DNA of 64,000 bases from Alphaproteobacteria bacterium (GCA_005884765.1 VAZV01000144.1:60841-124840), one strand, 5' to 3'. Positions 16,791 to 26,744 are shown, counted from the stretch's first letter. The notes: generated from the letters alone by a model not told the origin. Numbers and translations are program-made.

Positions 16791-17789
16791 TCAACGGCGC
16801 TCTCTCACGAAAGCCGGAGCAGCGATGTCGGTGCGCGGCACGCGGCACTGCATGGTGCAATGAACACCGGTCTTCAAATAGGCGATTTCGGTCTTGCCGT
16901 CGAAAGCAAGCAGCGCCGATCTGAGCAATTTGGTCCCGAAGCCGGGGCTGCCGACATTGTCGATTGTGGGACCCTCGGTCTCGTCCCATGTCACATTAAG
17001 GCGGTCGTCGGTCACCGACCACGACACCTGCAACAGCCCGCGCGCGGACGAAAACGCGCCGTATTTGCCGGCGTTGGTGGCGAGCTCGTGGAAGATCAGC
17101 GCCAGGCTTACCGCCAGCTTGGCAGGAAGGAACAGCGGATTGCCGTTCAGCGTAAACCGCACATGGCCGTAAGGGCCGAGTTCGGACAGCAATAGATCCT
17201 TGATATCGCAGCCGCTGCCGTCGACCTTTGCGATCAGGTCGTCGGTCGCCGACAGCGCCCGTATCCGGTGATCGATGCCGGCCCAGATTTGCGGTTGATC
17301 CAGCAAGACCTGGTGCAGCACCGCGTGGATCGTCGACGACTTGTTCTTGAGCCGGTGCTGGAGCTCGTCGACCAAAAGCTTCCGGTACTCCTCCTCCTGG
17401 ATCAGGCGCTTCGAAATCCGGCGCTGCTCTGCGACGATCGATCGATAATGGGCCACGCCCCATATTGTGAAGCCGCATACCACCCAGTAAATCAGCAGCA
17501 GCGCAAGCCTCGCGGGATCGGCCCTTGTATCGCCGAAATTGACGGTGACCCCAAGCACGCCACTGGCAATCGCCGTCACAACTCCCATCCGCGCTCCGCC
17601 GACCGCGGTGGCAAAGAACACGGCGGGCAAATAGGGCGTGAAGAACACGTCAGGCCGGATCTCCGCCAGGCCCCAGCGTGCCAGCGTCGCAAGCGCCAGG
17701 CAGCACGTTGCAAATCCGATGCTGAAAGGTAGCGACGGTTGAGAAATCCCCTGCCAGCCGTGCCTGAATTCCTCGATCAATTTCTTCAT
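16791..17789 (-). CDS. HWE/HisKA_2-type sensor histidine kinase
   Basis: This kinase of about 332 residues has four N-terminal membrane helices of DUF4118/KdpD-like type (about residues 15-115). The phosphoacceptor helix DELQHRLKNKSSTIHAV has its histidine in the HRxxN context of the HWE/HisKA_2 group. The ATPase domain has ALIFHELATNAGKYGA as N-box and GFGTKLL as G-region. Such kinases in alphaproteobacteria often feed light, stress or PhyR-type responses. No receiver partner is adjacent. I used the ATG at 17789; a GTG at 17801 is possible, and neither has a clear ribosome-binding site. Confidence 0.88.
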   Translation of the reverse strand: MKKLIEEFRHGWQGISQPSLPFSIGFATCCLALATLARWGLAEIRPDVFFTPYLPAVFFATAVGGARMGVVTAIASGVLGVTVNFGDTRADPARLALLLIYWVVCGFTIWGVAHYRSIVAEQRRISKRLIQEEEYRKLLVDELQHRLKNKSSTIHAVLHQVLLDQPQIWAGIDHRIRALSATDDLIAKVDGSGCDIKDLLLSELGPYGHVRFTLNGNPLFLPAKLAVSLALIFHELATNAGKYGAFSSARGLLQVSWSVTDDRLNVTWDETEGPTIDNVGSPGFGTKLLRSALLAFDGKTEIAYLKTGVHCTMQCRVPRTDIAAPAFVRERR

Positions 17790-17942
17790 GGGTGGCGTCA
17801 CTTCACGCGATCAGCGAATCCAAAATAAGGCCGGTCCCGCGGAAAATACGCGTTCCGCTCTCGCAAGCATAGCTTGCGGTTGTCGCCGGCCTGCGGGAAT
17901 ATTGGTTCAATTGCGGTTTGGCTAAATTGAAAGGACGAGCAT

Positions 17943-18782
17943 ATGGGACGGCTCACCGGCAAAGTCGCTGTCATCACCGGGGCAACCAGCGGCATCGGAC
18001 TGCGCACGGCCGAAATATTCGTGGCCGAAGGCGCGAAAATCGTCATCGCCGGCCGCCGCGTCGCGGACGGCGAGGCATTGGCCAAAAAGCTCGGCGCCAA
18101 CTGTGTTTTCCGCCAGACCGATGTCACGCTCGAGGAGCAGATGCGCGCGCTGATTGCGCTGGCGGTCGAGAAGTTCGGCCGCCTCGACTGCCTGTTCAAC
18201 AATGCGGGCGGCCCGGCACAAACCGGCGGCATCGAGGGGCTCGAAGTCGCGCGCTTCGATGCCGCGATGGCGACGTTGGTCCGCAGCGTCTTGCTCGGCA
18301 TGAAGCACGCCGCGCCCTACATGAAAAAGCAGGGGTCCGGCAGCATCATCAACAATGGCAGCATCGCCGGAAGGCTTGCCGGCTTCTCGTCCTCGGTGGT
18401 CTACGGCGCCGCCAAGGCCGCGGTGATCCATCTCACCAAATGTGTCGCGATGGAGCTTGGCGAATCCGGTATCCGCGTCAACTCGATCTCCCCCGGCGCG
18501 ATCGCCACCGGCATTTTCGGCAAGGCGCTCGGCCTGTCAGTCGAGGCCGCCGAGAAGACGCCCGATGTGATGCGCGAGGTCTACAAGACCGCGCAGCCGA
18601 TCCCGCGCGCCGGGCTGCCTGAGGATATCGCGCAGGCCGCGGTATTTCTCGCCAGTGACGAGTCAGGCTTCATCAACGGCCATGATCTCGTGGTCGATGG
18701 CGCCATCACCGGCGGCCGCAACTGGACGCAGCAGCAGCAGGGCTATGTCGCGCTGCGCAAGGCATTCGATCAGGGCAGGTAG
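17943..18782 (+). CDS. SDR family oxidoreductase
   Basis: This classical short-chain dehydrogenase of 279 residues has cofactor motif TGATSGIG near residue 12, NNAGG near 90, catalytic Ser in NNGSIAG, and YGAAK as the catalytic Tyr-Lys pair. The C-terminal extension after GITGGRNW is typical of cyclohexanol- or steroid-type SDRs. AAAGGA precedes the ATG. The substrate is unknown. A cytochrome P450 gene lies convergent across a repeat element, and a joint role in terpenoid or xenobiotic oxidation would be speculation. Confidence 0.9.
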   Translation: MGRLTGKVAVITGATSGIGLRTAEIFVAEGAKIVIAGRRVADGEALAKKLGANCVFRQTDVTLEEQMRALIALAVEKFGRLDCLFNNAGGPAQTGGIEGLEVARFDAAMATLVRSVLLGMKHAAPYMKKQGSGSIINNGSIAGRLAGFSSSVVYGAAKAAVIHLTKCVAMELGESGIRVNSISPGAIATGIFGKALGLSVEAAEKTPDVMREVYKTAQPIPRAGLPEDIAQAAVFLASDESGFINGHDLVVDGAITGGRNWTQQQQGYVALRKAFDQGR

Positions 18783-18788
18783 CAGATT

Positions 18789-18925
18789 GTCATCCTCCGC
18801 GAAAGCGGGGGATCCAGTACGCTGCGCCTTCGCGGCTCAATCACAATCATCTCTGGATACTGGGTCGCCCAGCATAGGCGAGCGGAAGCGACGCCGTCCT
18901 TCGGACGGCTATGCCGGGCGATGAC
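18789..18925. repeat. Interspersed palindromic repeat, family B copy 1
   Basis: The element starts GTCATCCTCCGCGAAAGCGG and ends with CATAGGCGAGCGGAAGCGAC, GCCGTCCTTCGGACGGC and GGGCGATGACGAC. The last about 40 bp are nearly identical to 47935-47975. It sits between the convergent SDR and P450 genes. Confidence 0.8.
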
Positions 18926-18944
18926 GACGTTGGAAGCGTACGCC

Positions 18945-20318
18945 CTACACCGGCCTCAGCGTCACCCGCAAGCCGTCGCGCGGCTTCGGGATCGGCCACA
19001 TCTGCCACTCCGGCTTGTAGCCAGGCTCCAGCGCGACGTTGAGGTTTTGCAGGAAATGCCGCGTGAAGCATTTTGCCTGCATGTAGGCGAAGTGCAGCCC
19101 GATGCACATATGGGCGCCGCCGCCGAATGGCACATAGGCGAAGCGGTGGCGAGCCCGCTGCGCCTCATCGGTGAAGCGCATCGGATCGAACGTCTCGGGA
19201 TCGGGCCAGATCTCCGGCATATGATGCGTGAACAGCGGGTTGATGCCGATCAGCGTGCCGGCCGGGATCGCGTAGTCCATGAATGTGAAATCGGCGACCG
19301 CGCGGCGCGGGATCGAGGGCACCGGCGGTTTCATCCGCATCGCTTCCTTGAAAGCCATTTCGCACATCGGCATGGCTTCGAGCTTGTCGAGCGTGGTCGG
19401 TTCGCCCGGCGCGAGGCCGAGGCTTGCGACTTCGTTGCGCAGCTTGTCCTGCCACTGCGGATGAGCGGCAAGTGCTGCCACGAACGATGTCAGCGACGAG
19501 GTCAGGGTGTCATGGGCCGCCATCATCAGGAAGCTCATGTGATCCACGATATCCTGCGTCGACAACAATGCGCCGTCCTCATGGGTGGCGCGGCATAATT
19601 GCGAGAACAGGTCTTGGCCGCCCTTCTCGCGGCGGATCGGAATCTGCTCTGAGAAATAAGCGACGATGCGTTTGCGGCCCTTGACGCCGCGGGCCATCTG
19701 CGTGCCCGGCAGCGGCTTGCGGATCGGGGCGACCGCGGCTGCGATCATGTCGATAAAGGCGCGCGTAATCTCGTCGACCTCGGGTCCGATATCGGCGCCG
19801 AGGAATGAGGTCGCGGCGAGGTCGAGCGTAAGCTGCTTCATCGCGGGATAGAACAGCATCGAACCCGGCTGCGCCTTCCATTGCGCAACGCGCGCCGCAA
19901 TCCCGGCATCGAGCTGCGCAAGATACGACTTCATAGGGCCGGATTTGAAGGCGACCGAAAGCGCGCGCCGGTGCAGGCGATGCTCGTCGAAATCGAGCAG
20001 CATCAGTCCGCGCGGAAACAGCCGGCCGAGAACGATGGCCCAGCCATGGGTTGAGGAGAACAGCTTGGCCTGGTCGAACAGCACGAGCTCGTTGGCCTCG
20101 GGGCCGAGGAACACGAGGCTGGTCTCGCCGAACAGGTGGCTGCGGTAGACGAGCCCGTATTTGGCGGCGTGCTTTTCGATATGGCCCTTGGGATCGGCCA
20201 ACACTTCAAGCGTCTTGCCGATGATCGGCCAACCCTCGTCGCCCGGAATATGCGTCAGCGAATTGCGCTTCGGCGGCTTAAAGCTGATCGCGGGAGAAGC
20301 CAGATTCTGCATCGACAT
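18945..20318 (-). CDS. Cytochrome P450
   Basis: This 457-residue P450 shows the I-helix oxygen-binding segment MMAAHDTLTSSLTS, the K-helix ExxR in FKEAMRMKPP, the PERF-like DPMRF, and the heme loop PFGGGAHMCIGLHFA with the proximal cysteine. There is no N-terminal membrane anchor, so it is a soluble bacterial P450 that would need separate ferredoxin and reductase partners, none of which are adjacent. The substrate is unknown. It is divergent from an ABC solute-binding protein and convergent with the SDR. Confidence 0.93.
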   Translation of the reverse strand: MSMQNLASPAISFKPPKRNSLTHIPGDEGWPIIGKTLEVLADPKGHIEKHAAKYGLVYRSHLFGETSLVFLGPEANELVLFDQAKLFSSTHGWAIVLGRLFPRGLMLLDFDEHRLHRRALSVAFKSGPMKSYLAQLDAGIAARVAQWKAQPGSMLFYPAMKQLTLDLAATSFLGADIGPEVDEITRAFIDMIAAAVAPIRKPLPGTQMARGVKGRKRIVAYFSEQIPIRREKGGQDLFSQLCRATHEDGALLSTQDIVDHMSFLMMAAHDTLTSSLTSFVAALAAHPQWQDKLRNEVASLGLAPGEPTTLDKLEAMPMCEMAFKEAMRMKPPVPSIPRRAVADFTFMDYAIPAGTLIGINPLFTHHMPEIWPDPETFDPMRFTDEAQRARHRFAYVPFGGGAHMCIGLHFAYMQAKCFTRHFLQNLNVALEPGYKPEWQMWPIPKPRDGLRVTLRPV

Positions 20319-20558
20319 GGCTATGGCTCCTGTTGACCTCTGGTCGAGGGGATATTATCCGCCCGACGGCAGCCTTGTCGCAACATAAATACATGGACGC
20401 AATGGGCCGGATCTAATTGCGGCTGGTAAATAACCCCTTGTCTCGTCTCGGCAAAGGCTTCCCGGAGACGGGTGGCATCCACCTGATCCAAATCGCGCCA
20501 CAGAGCCGCGGGCCGTGTTAGGCTCGCAATCGATATCAGTCGGGGCCGAGGCAAGCCG

Positions 20559-21557
20559 ATGAAGCGACGTGATTTCATCGCCGTCACAGGCGGCGCGGCG
20601 GCGTCCGCCTCTCTTTGGCCGATCGCTGCACTGGCCCAGCAGTCGGGACGGATGCGTCGCGTCGGCGTTTTGATGCTTTACGCGGAAAGCGACCGGGAAG
20701 GTCAGCTTCGAGCGCAGGCCTTTCGCGAGGGCCTCGAGGCGAGCGGTTGGAAGGTCGGGACCAATCTGCTGATCGACTTTCGCTGGGGTGTGGGCGATCT
20801 CGAATGGATCAAGTCGCAGATCGCGGGTTTGATGAAATTCGAACCCGAGGTAGTTCTTGCCAATAGCGATCAGTCAGCCGCGGCGATGCAGTCGGCTTCC
20901 CGTAGCCTGCCAATTGTTTTTATTGGGTCGAGCGATCCGGTCGCCGAAGCTTTCGTTCAAAGCCTTGCACATCCGGGCGGTAACATGACCGGCTTCACCG
21001 TCCTCGAGCCATCCCTCGGACCGAAATGGATTGAACTACTCAAAGAAATAGCGCCTCGCGTGCGACATATTGGAGTGCTCTTTAATCCCGCCAATTCGGG
21101 TTCGATGCTTTTGTCGCGCGCAGCCGCAGGGGGTGCAAAAAAGCTCGGCGTCGAAGTGCTTGCCGTCCCCATTTTCACGCCCGCGGAGATCGAAGATGCC
21201 GCGGGGATGCTGGCCAAGGAATCGGACAGCGGGCTCATCCTTCCGCCAGATCCCTTCATCGCGGGACATCGCAAATTGATCGTCCAGCTGGCCGACCGCT
21301 ATCGCATTCCCGCCATCTATGCGCTCCGCAGTTTTGTGACAGAAGGAGGGCTGATTTCATACGGCATCAGCATTCCCGAACTGTTTCGGCAGGCGGCGGG
21401 CTATGTCGACCGGATACTCCGCGGCGACAAGCCGGAAGACCTTCCCGTCCAGGGGCCGACGAAATTCGAACTGCTGATCAATCTGAAGACGTCAAAGGAC
21501 CTCGGCCTTGAGGTGCCGGCGACCATGCTCGCCCGCGCCGATGAGGTGATCGAGTGA
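20559..21557 (+). CDS. ABC transporter substrate-binding protein (ABC_sub_bind family)
   Basis: This 332-residue exported protein has an N-terminal twin-arginine-like signal (MKRRDFIAVTGGAAA) with a likely cleavage near AALAQQ. The body matches the ABC_sub_bind/YtfQ-like group that is greatly expanded in Bradyrhizobium: RRVGVLMLY, IVFIGSSDPV, HPGGNMTGF and IPAIYALRSFVTEGGLISYG. No permease or ATPase is adjacent, so it is an orphan binding protein whose ligand is unknown. Confidence 0.88.
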   Translation: MKRRDFIAVTGGAAASASLWPIAALAQQSGRMRRVGVLMLYAESDREGQLRAQAFREGLEASGWKVGTNLLIDFRWGVGDLEWIKSQIAGLMKFEPEVVLANSDQSAAAMQSASRSLPIVFIGSSDPVAEAFVQSLAHPGGNMTGFTVLEPSLGPKWIELLKEIAPRVRHIGVLFNPANSGSMLLSRAAAGGAKKLGVEVLAVPIFTPAEIEDAAGMLAKESDSGLILPPDPFIAGHRKLIVQLADRYRIPAIYALRSFVTEGGLISYGISIPELFRQAAGYVDRILRGDKPEDLPVQGPTKFELLINLKTSKDLGLEVPATMLARADEVIE

Positions 21558-21613
21558 GACCGGGCGCAAGTTCTCCGCACGAACCTGTAAAGGGCCGACG
21601 CGCCAGCTTGCCG

Positions 21614-22438
21614 TCAACCGCCGGCGATCGCGACGTGCGATTTCTGCGGAAACGATAGTTTGCCATTGTGAAGCATGGCGGGATCGATCCGGGATGCGGC
21701 GTCAGTTGCCATGGCATGAATTGCCCGGTCGCGTTCGGTCGGGCTCTTATCCCTGAGCAACGCCGCCATTGGCGTCGCTATCAGTTGAAATCTGACGTAG
21801 TCGAGCATCGACGGAAATTCTATTTGCTTGGTCACGGTCGCGACGTCGACATGGTGGAAACCAACCTCGCTAAGCAGGGATTTGATTTCCTCCGGATCGG
21901 GAAAAACGTGTTCCGCCCGTTTTGTCCTGGACGCGCTCGCTCCGAGATGCTGATCGAGCGCCTGCACGAAAGCGTAAGCTGCCGGCGTCCGCTCGATCGC
22001 GCTGTATACGCTCAAGCCTACGCGTCCGCCGGGTCGAAGAACGCGTCGCATTTCCCGCAAGGCCAGCGGCCGGTCGGGGAAGAACTGCAATCCCAATTGA
22101 CAAAATACCACGTCGACAGATTTCGCGGGGAAAGGCAAATCGAGCGCGCTGCCTTCCACCCATTCGATGGGGGGACCGGTTTGCGCTGCCGCCCGCGCCA
22201 CGGCCAGCATTGCCGAATTGAGATCGAGTCCGACGAGACGGCCGCCCTGTGCTCGCGTGGCAGCCAGACGGATTACCGCCCCGGTCCCACAGGCGATGTC
22301 GAGCACAGTTTCATTTGGCCGCAGAGGGATGCGGTCAAGAAGGTCGGCCGCCCAAATGGAGGTGATCGCGGGCACCAGGTAGCGTTCGTATAACTCGGGC
22401 GTGCTGGCATCCAGCTGCCAATGCTCGTGATCTGCCAT
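21614..22438 (-). CDS. Class I SAM-dependent methyltransferase
   Basis: This 274-residue Rossmann methyltransferase of the UbiE/COQ5-like type has motif I VLDIACGTGAVIRLAA, motif II around VGLDLN, the acidic segment EGSALDLPF, and motif ALREMRRVLRPGGRVGLSVY. The substrate is not predictable. It lies downstream of the LLM oxidoreductase on the same strand with an 83-bp gap, so co-transcription is possible. Confidence 0.9.
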   Translation of the reverse strand: MADHEHWQLDASTPELYERYLVPAITSIWAADLLDRIPLRPNETVLDIACGTGAVIRLAATRAQGGRLVGLDLNSAMLAVARAAAQTGPPIEWVEGSALDLPFPAKSVDVVFCQLGLQFFPDRPLALREMRRVLRPGGRVGLSVYSAIERTPAAYAFVQALDQHLGASASRTKRAEHVFPDPEEIKSLLSEVGFHHVDVATVTKQIEFPSMLDYVRFQLIATPMAALLRDKSPTERDRAIHAMATDAASRIDPAMLHNGKLSFPQKSHVAIAGG

Positions 22439-22521
22439 GACGCGCCCTTTCGCAGCGACCGCAAATGCTACGCGCCTTGCCGACGAAATCGGCTAACCGG
22501 TTGTAGAAATCACAGCGCCCC

Positions 22522-23763
22522 TCACGCCTTCCGTTTCGCGGCTTCCTTCTGCAAATCCGGCGCGTTGACGGCGGGGATCGCGACACGGCCGGGACCGGTC
22601 AGCGACAAGGCTGCGGCGGCTTTTTCGTTTTCCATGATCTTGGCCATCACCGCTTGTCCGGCGCGATCGAACACCGCACGGTTCTCGATCACGAATTTGT
22701 TCGACTCGCGCAGCTTCGTAAGATAGCCGTTGATTTCCGGGATCACATAGCGCGCCACCATGTCCCAGCTGCGGCGTGTGTTTTCCACGTTCGCCCAGTC
22801 GTGGGCAAAGCCAACGATGGTGCCGACGCCGCCGGAAACTTCCATCAGGTTTTTGATGGTTTTGACCAGATCATCGGGCGTGCCGATGGTGGAGGCGGCC
22901 GCCGGGCCGCCGGCGGTTTTCTCGATTGCGTCCTCCGGCGATTTGAACGTCTCCAGTCCCGGCCGCATCAAGGTGCCGACATTATATTCGTTGTGCCAGC
23001 GCATCAGCCCGGCACCGGCCTCGCGATGGGCCTGCTCGCGGGTCTCCGCGATGTGCCAGGACAGCAGCACGCGCCAGTCGGCGCGGCTCACCGTGGTGCC
23101 GGCCTTCTTGGCGGCGTCCTCGGCAAAACCCCATTGCGTCGGCAGCGCCATCAACCCCTGCGTCGACATCGAGCCCAGCGAGATGATGCCGATGCCGTAT
23201 TTGCCCGCGAGCGTCATGCCGGAAGGCGAAATCTGCGACGCCACCACGAACGGCATATCCTCCTGCAAGGGCAGGATTTGCAGCGCTGCATCGTTCATGA
23301 CGAACCAGTCGGTTTTGGCGGTAACGCGCTCGCCCTTGAACAATCGGCGGATGATCGCGATCGCCTCGTCCTGGCGGTCGCGCTGCGTCATTGGGTCGAT
23401 GCCGAGCGTATGCGCGTCGGAGGCGAGCGCGCCCGGGCCCGAGCCGAAGATGGCGCGGCCTCCGGTCATGTGGTCGAGCTGCACCATGCGCTGGGCGACA
23501 TTGAAGGGGTGATGGTAGGGCAGCGAGATCACGCCGGTGCCGAGCTTGATGCGTTTGGTGCGCTCGCCGGCAGCGGCCAGAAACATCTCCGGCGAGGCGA
23601 TGGTTTCCCAGCCCGAGGAATGGTGCTCGCCGCACCAGAATTCGTCATAGCCGAGCGCGTCGAGCTGGTCGACGAAATCGAGGTCGCGGCGGAATTGCAG
23701 CATCGGATGCTCGCCGATCGGGTGATGCGGGGCGAGGAAGGCTCCGAACTTGAGGCGCGCCAT
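22522..23763 (-). CDS. LLM class flavin-dependent oxidoreductase (limonene monooxygenase-like)
   Basis: This 413-residue luciferase-like monooxygenase has the barrel N-terminus KFGAFLAPHHP, GYDEFWCGEHHSSGWE, the flavin-binding segment KLGTGVISLPYHHPF, and GGRAIFGSGPGAL. Overall it resembles LimB-type limonene 1,2-monooxygenases, which use reduced FMN supplied by a separate reductase; none is adjacent. It is followed by a methyltransferase and lies near a P450 and an SDR, a setting consistent with terpenoid or xenobiotic oxidation, though unproven. Confidence 0.9.
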   Translation of the reverse strand: MARLKFGAFLAPHHPIGEHPMLQFRRDLDFVDQLDALGYDEFWCGEHHSSGWETIASPEMFLAAAGERTKRIKLGTGVISLPYHHPFNVAQRMVQLDHMTGGRAIFGSGPGALASDAHTLGIDPMTQRDRQDEAIAIIRRLFKGERVTAKTDWFVMNDAALQILPLQEDMPFVVASQISPSGMTLAGKYGIGIISLGSMSTQGLMALPTQWGFAEDAAKKAGTTVSRADWRVLLSWHIAETREQAHREAGAGLMRWHNEYNVGTLMRPGLETFKSPEDAIEKTAGGPAAASTIGTPDDLVKTIKNLMEVSGGVGTIVGFAHDWANVENTRRSWDMVARYVIPEINGYLTKLRESNKFVIENRAVFDRAGQAVMAKIMENEKAAAALSLTGPGRVAIPAVNAPDLQKEAAKRKA

Positions 23764-23866
23764 TGGTTTCTCTCCGAACCGGATTTTCTCGTTGATCGCG
23801 GATTTTCTTGAGTGTGCCGCAGGCTACGTGCTCGCAAGGAGCAAGGCAATTGCTCAGACAATGCCG

Positions 23867-25111
23867 TCAGGCGGAATGCTGCCATGCGCGCAGCCGATGG
23901 ATCGCCTTCGGCGTCAGGCTGTAGGCCTCAACCGTCGATGCCGCGAACCGGCTGGCAGCCTGGGGATGGCGCAAGAGCCGCGCGATCACCACAGCCAGCG
24001 GGATGGCGCAATATGGATCGGTCCATAGCGGCACTAGCTCCTCGCGCGTGCCGCGATATCGTCCCGCGCCCAGGCTGACGAACCCGATTTCCAATAAAAT
24101 GTCGCGCCGGCGCTGGCGCCACCGCGCGGCATCCAGGATCCCCATCAATCCAAGGCGGGTCAGCACGCCGGCGCGACCCTCCGCTTGCACCGGCGGTGTC
24201 TTGCCGAGCGAAATCTGCAACAGGGCGCCGGGCAGGTCGACGCCGGCAAACCAGGCATTCATCGGCTCGACCAGGCGGGGATTGGCGTCGATGAAATAGG
24301 ATTTTGCCGTCGCATCGTCGTGGATGTAATCGAACGACAGCGCGCCGTGCCACTTCAGTGCCTGCCCTATTCGCATCACGGTCTTGCGCACTTCAGGTCT
24401 GACGACGCTGAGCTTGAGCAGGTCGCCGCCGCCGGGACCCTCGGCGATCTGACGATAGATATGACAGGCGACGAGACGTCCGCGGTCGAACACCGCCTGC
24501 GTGCGCTCCAGTGCGCCGGATATGGCGGCCTGCACCACGAGGCCCTCGGCGAAGGCATTGCTCTGTTCGAAGCTTTGCAGGAGCGCGTCGCGCTGGCGCT
24601 CGTCGCTGACGCACCACACACCAGTGCTTGCAGTACCGAAAGCTGCCTTGACGAAGAACGGATAGGGCCGGGGTCTTGCAAGTTCGTCAGCCGAGCGCAC
24701 AACTTCCGTTGCAGGCTGCGCCACGTCGAGCCGTGTCAGGAACGCGGCGAGGCCGGCCTTGCTTTGCAGCTGCTCGAACGCTTCGAAATCGGCAAGCGCA
24801 ACGCCGAGGCCGGCTGGAAGTTTTTTGCGCGCGGCGGCGAACAGAAAGGCCTGCTCATGCACCGGCAGCAGCACGTCGATCGAGCATGATTTGACGACAT
24901 CCATCACCGCGGCGAGATAACCGTCCGCGTCGGCGCCGGAGGCGGGCGAGCGATGGACCCGCCTGACAAAGCGCGAGAACCGCCCGAGGCACAACGGATC
25001 GCTGGACATCAGTTCGACCCGGTGGCCAGCGAGCCCCAGCGCCGTGATGGCCTCGCGCGACGACAGGCTCGAGCCTTCGCTGAGCAGTATTGTGGGCTTT
25101 CGCGCAGTCAT
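23867..25111 (-). CDS. ATP-grasp domain protein of unknown substrate
   Basis: This 414-residue protein has an N-terminal pre-ATP-grasp region (TILLSEGSSLSSREAITALG to LLPVHEQAFLF). The ATP-grasp core has PFFVKAAFGTASTGVW as the lysine-containing loop, GLVVQAAISGALERTQ, and the metal-binding end SYFIDANPRLVEPMNAWF with Asp, Asn and Arg. It should ligate a carboxylate to an amine or thiol through an acyl phosphate. No peptide-synthesis or sugar genes flank it, so the pathway is unknown. Confidence 0.82.
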   Translation of the reverse strand: MTARKPTILLSEGSSLSSREAITALGLAGHRVELMSSDPLCLGRFSRFVRRVHRSPASGADADGYLAAVMDVVKSCSIDVLLPVHEQAFLFAAARKKLPAGLGVALADFEAFEQLQSKAGLAAFLTRLDVAQPATEVVRSADELARPRPYPFFVKAAFGTASTGVWCVSDERQRDALLQSFEQSNAFAEGLVVQAAISGALERTQAVFDRGRLVACHIYRQIAEGPGGGDLLKLSVVRPEVRKTVMRIGQALKWHGALSFDYIHDDATAKSYFIDANPRLVEPMNAWFAGVDLPGALLQISLGKTPPVQAEGRAGVLTRLGLMGILDAARWRQRRRDILLEIGFVSLGAGRYRGTREELVPLWTDPYCAIPLAVVIARLLRHPQAASRFAASTVEAYSLTPKAIHRLRAWQHSA

Positions 25112-25337
25112 TCCGCGCTACCTTAAAGCTCCGAGGGCGGGAAACAAAGCCTGGCCGTCCTCACGAAGCATGCTCGCGACGGCCAAGGCCGACTCCGGGC
25201 TCGCTCGGGCCCCAAGCATCGCTTGCCATGCAGCAACCGGGCCAATCGCGAAAGCGATCCTTACCTGCGAGGTAATCGCGCCGATGATCGAACGCTGACA
25301 TATCTGACCCGACGGAACTCCAAACAGGTTCTTTCCC

Positions 25338-26744
25338 ATGCATCAGATCGTATCGCCGCGCGTGGATACCTCGCGGCGCTGGTGGGTGCTCGCAATCGTC
25401 GTCGCGGCACAGTTCATGTTCGGTGTCGACGCCTTCATCGTCAATGTCGCGATCCCGACGATTGCGGTCGAACTGCATGCGAGCCCGGCGCAAATCGAAT
25501 CCGTGATCGCGATCTACCTGATCGCGTATGCGACGCTGGTGGTCACCGGCGGTCGGCTTGGCGACATCTACGGCACCAAGGCCGTTTTCATCGGCGGCGT
25601 GCTCGGCTTTTCCATAACCTCGCTGTGGTGCGGATTGGCGCAATCAGGTGGTGAACTGATCGCGGCGCGGCTCGCGCAAGGCGCGACCGCGGCGCTGATG
25701 GTGCCGCAGGTGCTCGCCACGCTGCATTTGCTGTTTGCCGACGACCAGCGCGGGCGCGCCTTCGGCATTTACGGTATCGTGCTTGGACTTGCCGGCGCCG
25801 CCGGCTTTGCCCTTGGCGGCGTGCTGGTGACGCTCGATCTGCTGGGGCTCGGCTGGCGCGTGGTGTTCTTTGTCAACGTGCCGTTCGGCCTGATCATCGT
25901 CGCCGCCGGTTTGCGGATCATGCCGCAGGTAGCGCGCCGGGCTGACACGCGGCTCGATATTCCGGGCGCGATTGTGCTGTTCACCGGCTTATTGTGCCTG
26001 ATCGGGCCGTTGTTATTCGGGCACGACGTGCTGTGGGCGCCGTGGGTGTGGCTGGTGATGGCTGCGGGCGTTGCGATCGTCGCCGCCTTCGTGCGGCTCG
26101 AACGCGCGGTGGCGCGCCGCGGCGGCATGCCGTTGATCGATCTTGCGCTCTTATCGGATGCGGCCTTCATGCGAGGCCTCGGCGCCGCATTCTTCTTTTT
26201 CTGCGCTAATTTGTCGTTCTATCTGGTCATGACCATGTTCATGCAGAAGGCGCTGCAGATCCCGCCGCTGCAGGCGGGCCTGGTGTTTGTGCCCTTGGCG
26301 CTGACCTTCGTGATTGCCTCGCGGCTGAGTAGCGCGCGGGCACGACATCGCGGCACGCTGGTGCTGATCGAGGGCTGCGCCATCCAGATCGCGGGCCTCG
26401 CGGTGCTGGTGCTGGCGGTCGCAACCCTCAAGGCGCCGTCGGCGTGGTTGCTGGCGCTGATGCTGAGCGTTTTCGGTTACGGTCAAGGGCTGGTGATGGC
26501 GCCATTGTCCAGCGCCGTGCTTTCGACGGTGAAACCCGCCAGCGCGGGTTCAGGCTCCGGCGTGTACGGCACCACGGCGCAAATCGCTAACGCTACCGGT
26601 GTGGCCGCGATCGGCGCGGTATTCTTTGCGATCAACGCTGCGCACTCTGCGCAATACGCAATGTTTGCATCGTCAGCGCTGTTTGCGTTGTCGATTATTG
26701 CCGCCGTCGTATTTCTGTCGTGGATGCGCCGCGCGGCTGCCTGA
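25338..26744 (+). CDS. MFS transporter, DHA2 (EmrB-like, 14-helix) family
   Basis: This 468-residue proton-coupled exporter has about 14 hydrophobic segments. The early part shows DAFIVNVAIPTIAVELHASP typical of the DHA2 drug-export family, with motif A-like GGRLGDIYGTK and motif C-like GIYGIVLGLAGAAGFALGG. It probably exports toxic compounds. The next gene, an esterase, begins 112 bp downstream with its own ribosome-binding site. Confidence 0.9.
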   Translation: MHQIVSPRVDTSRRWWVLAIVVAAQFMFGVDAFIVNVAIPTIAVELHASPAQIESVIAIYLIAYATLVVTGGRLGDIYGTKAVFIGGVLGFSITSLWCGLAQSGGELIAARLAQGATAALMVPQVLATLHLLFADDQRGRAFGIYGIVLGLAGAAGFALGGVLVTLDLLGLGWRVVFFVNVPFGLIIVAAGLRIMPQVARRADTRLDIPGAIVLFTGLLCLIGPLLFGHDVLWAPWVWLVMAAGVAIVAAFVRLERAVARRGGMPLIDLALLSDAAFMRGLGAAFFFFCANLSFYLVMTMFMQKALQIPPLQAGLVFVPLALTFVIASRLSSARARHRGTLVLIEGCAIQIAGLAVLVLAVATLKAPSAWLLALMLSVFGYGQGLVMAPLSSAVLSTVKPASAGSGSGVYGTTAQIANATGVAAIGAVFFAINAAHSAQYAMFASSALFALSIIAAVVFLSWMRRAAA

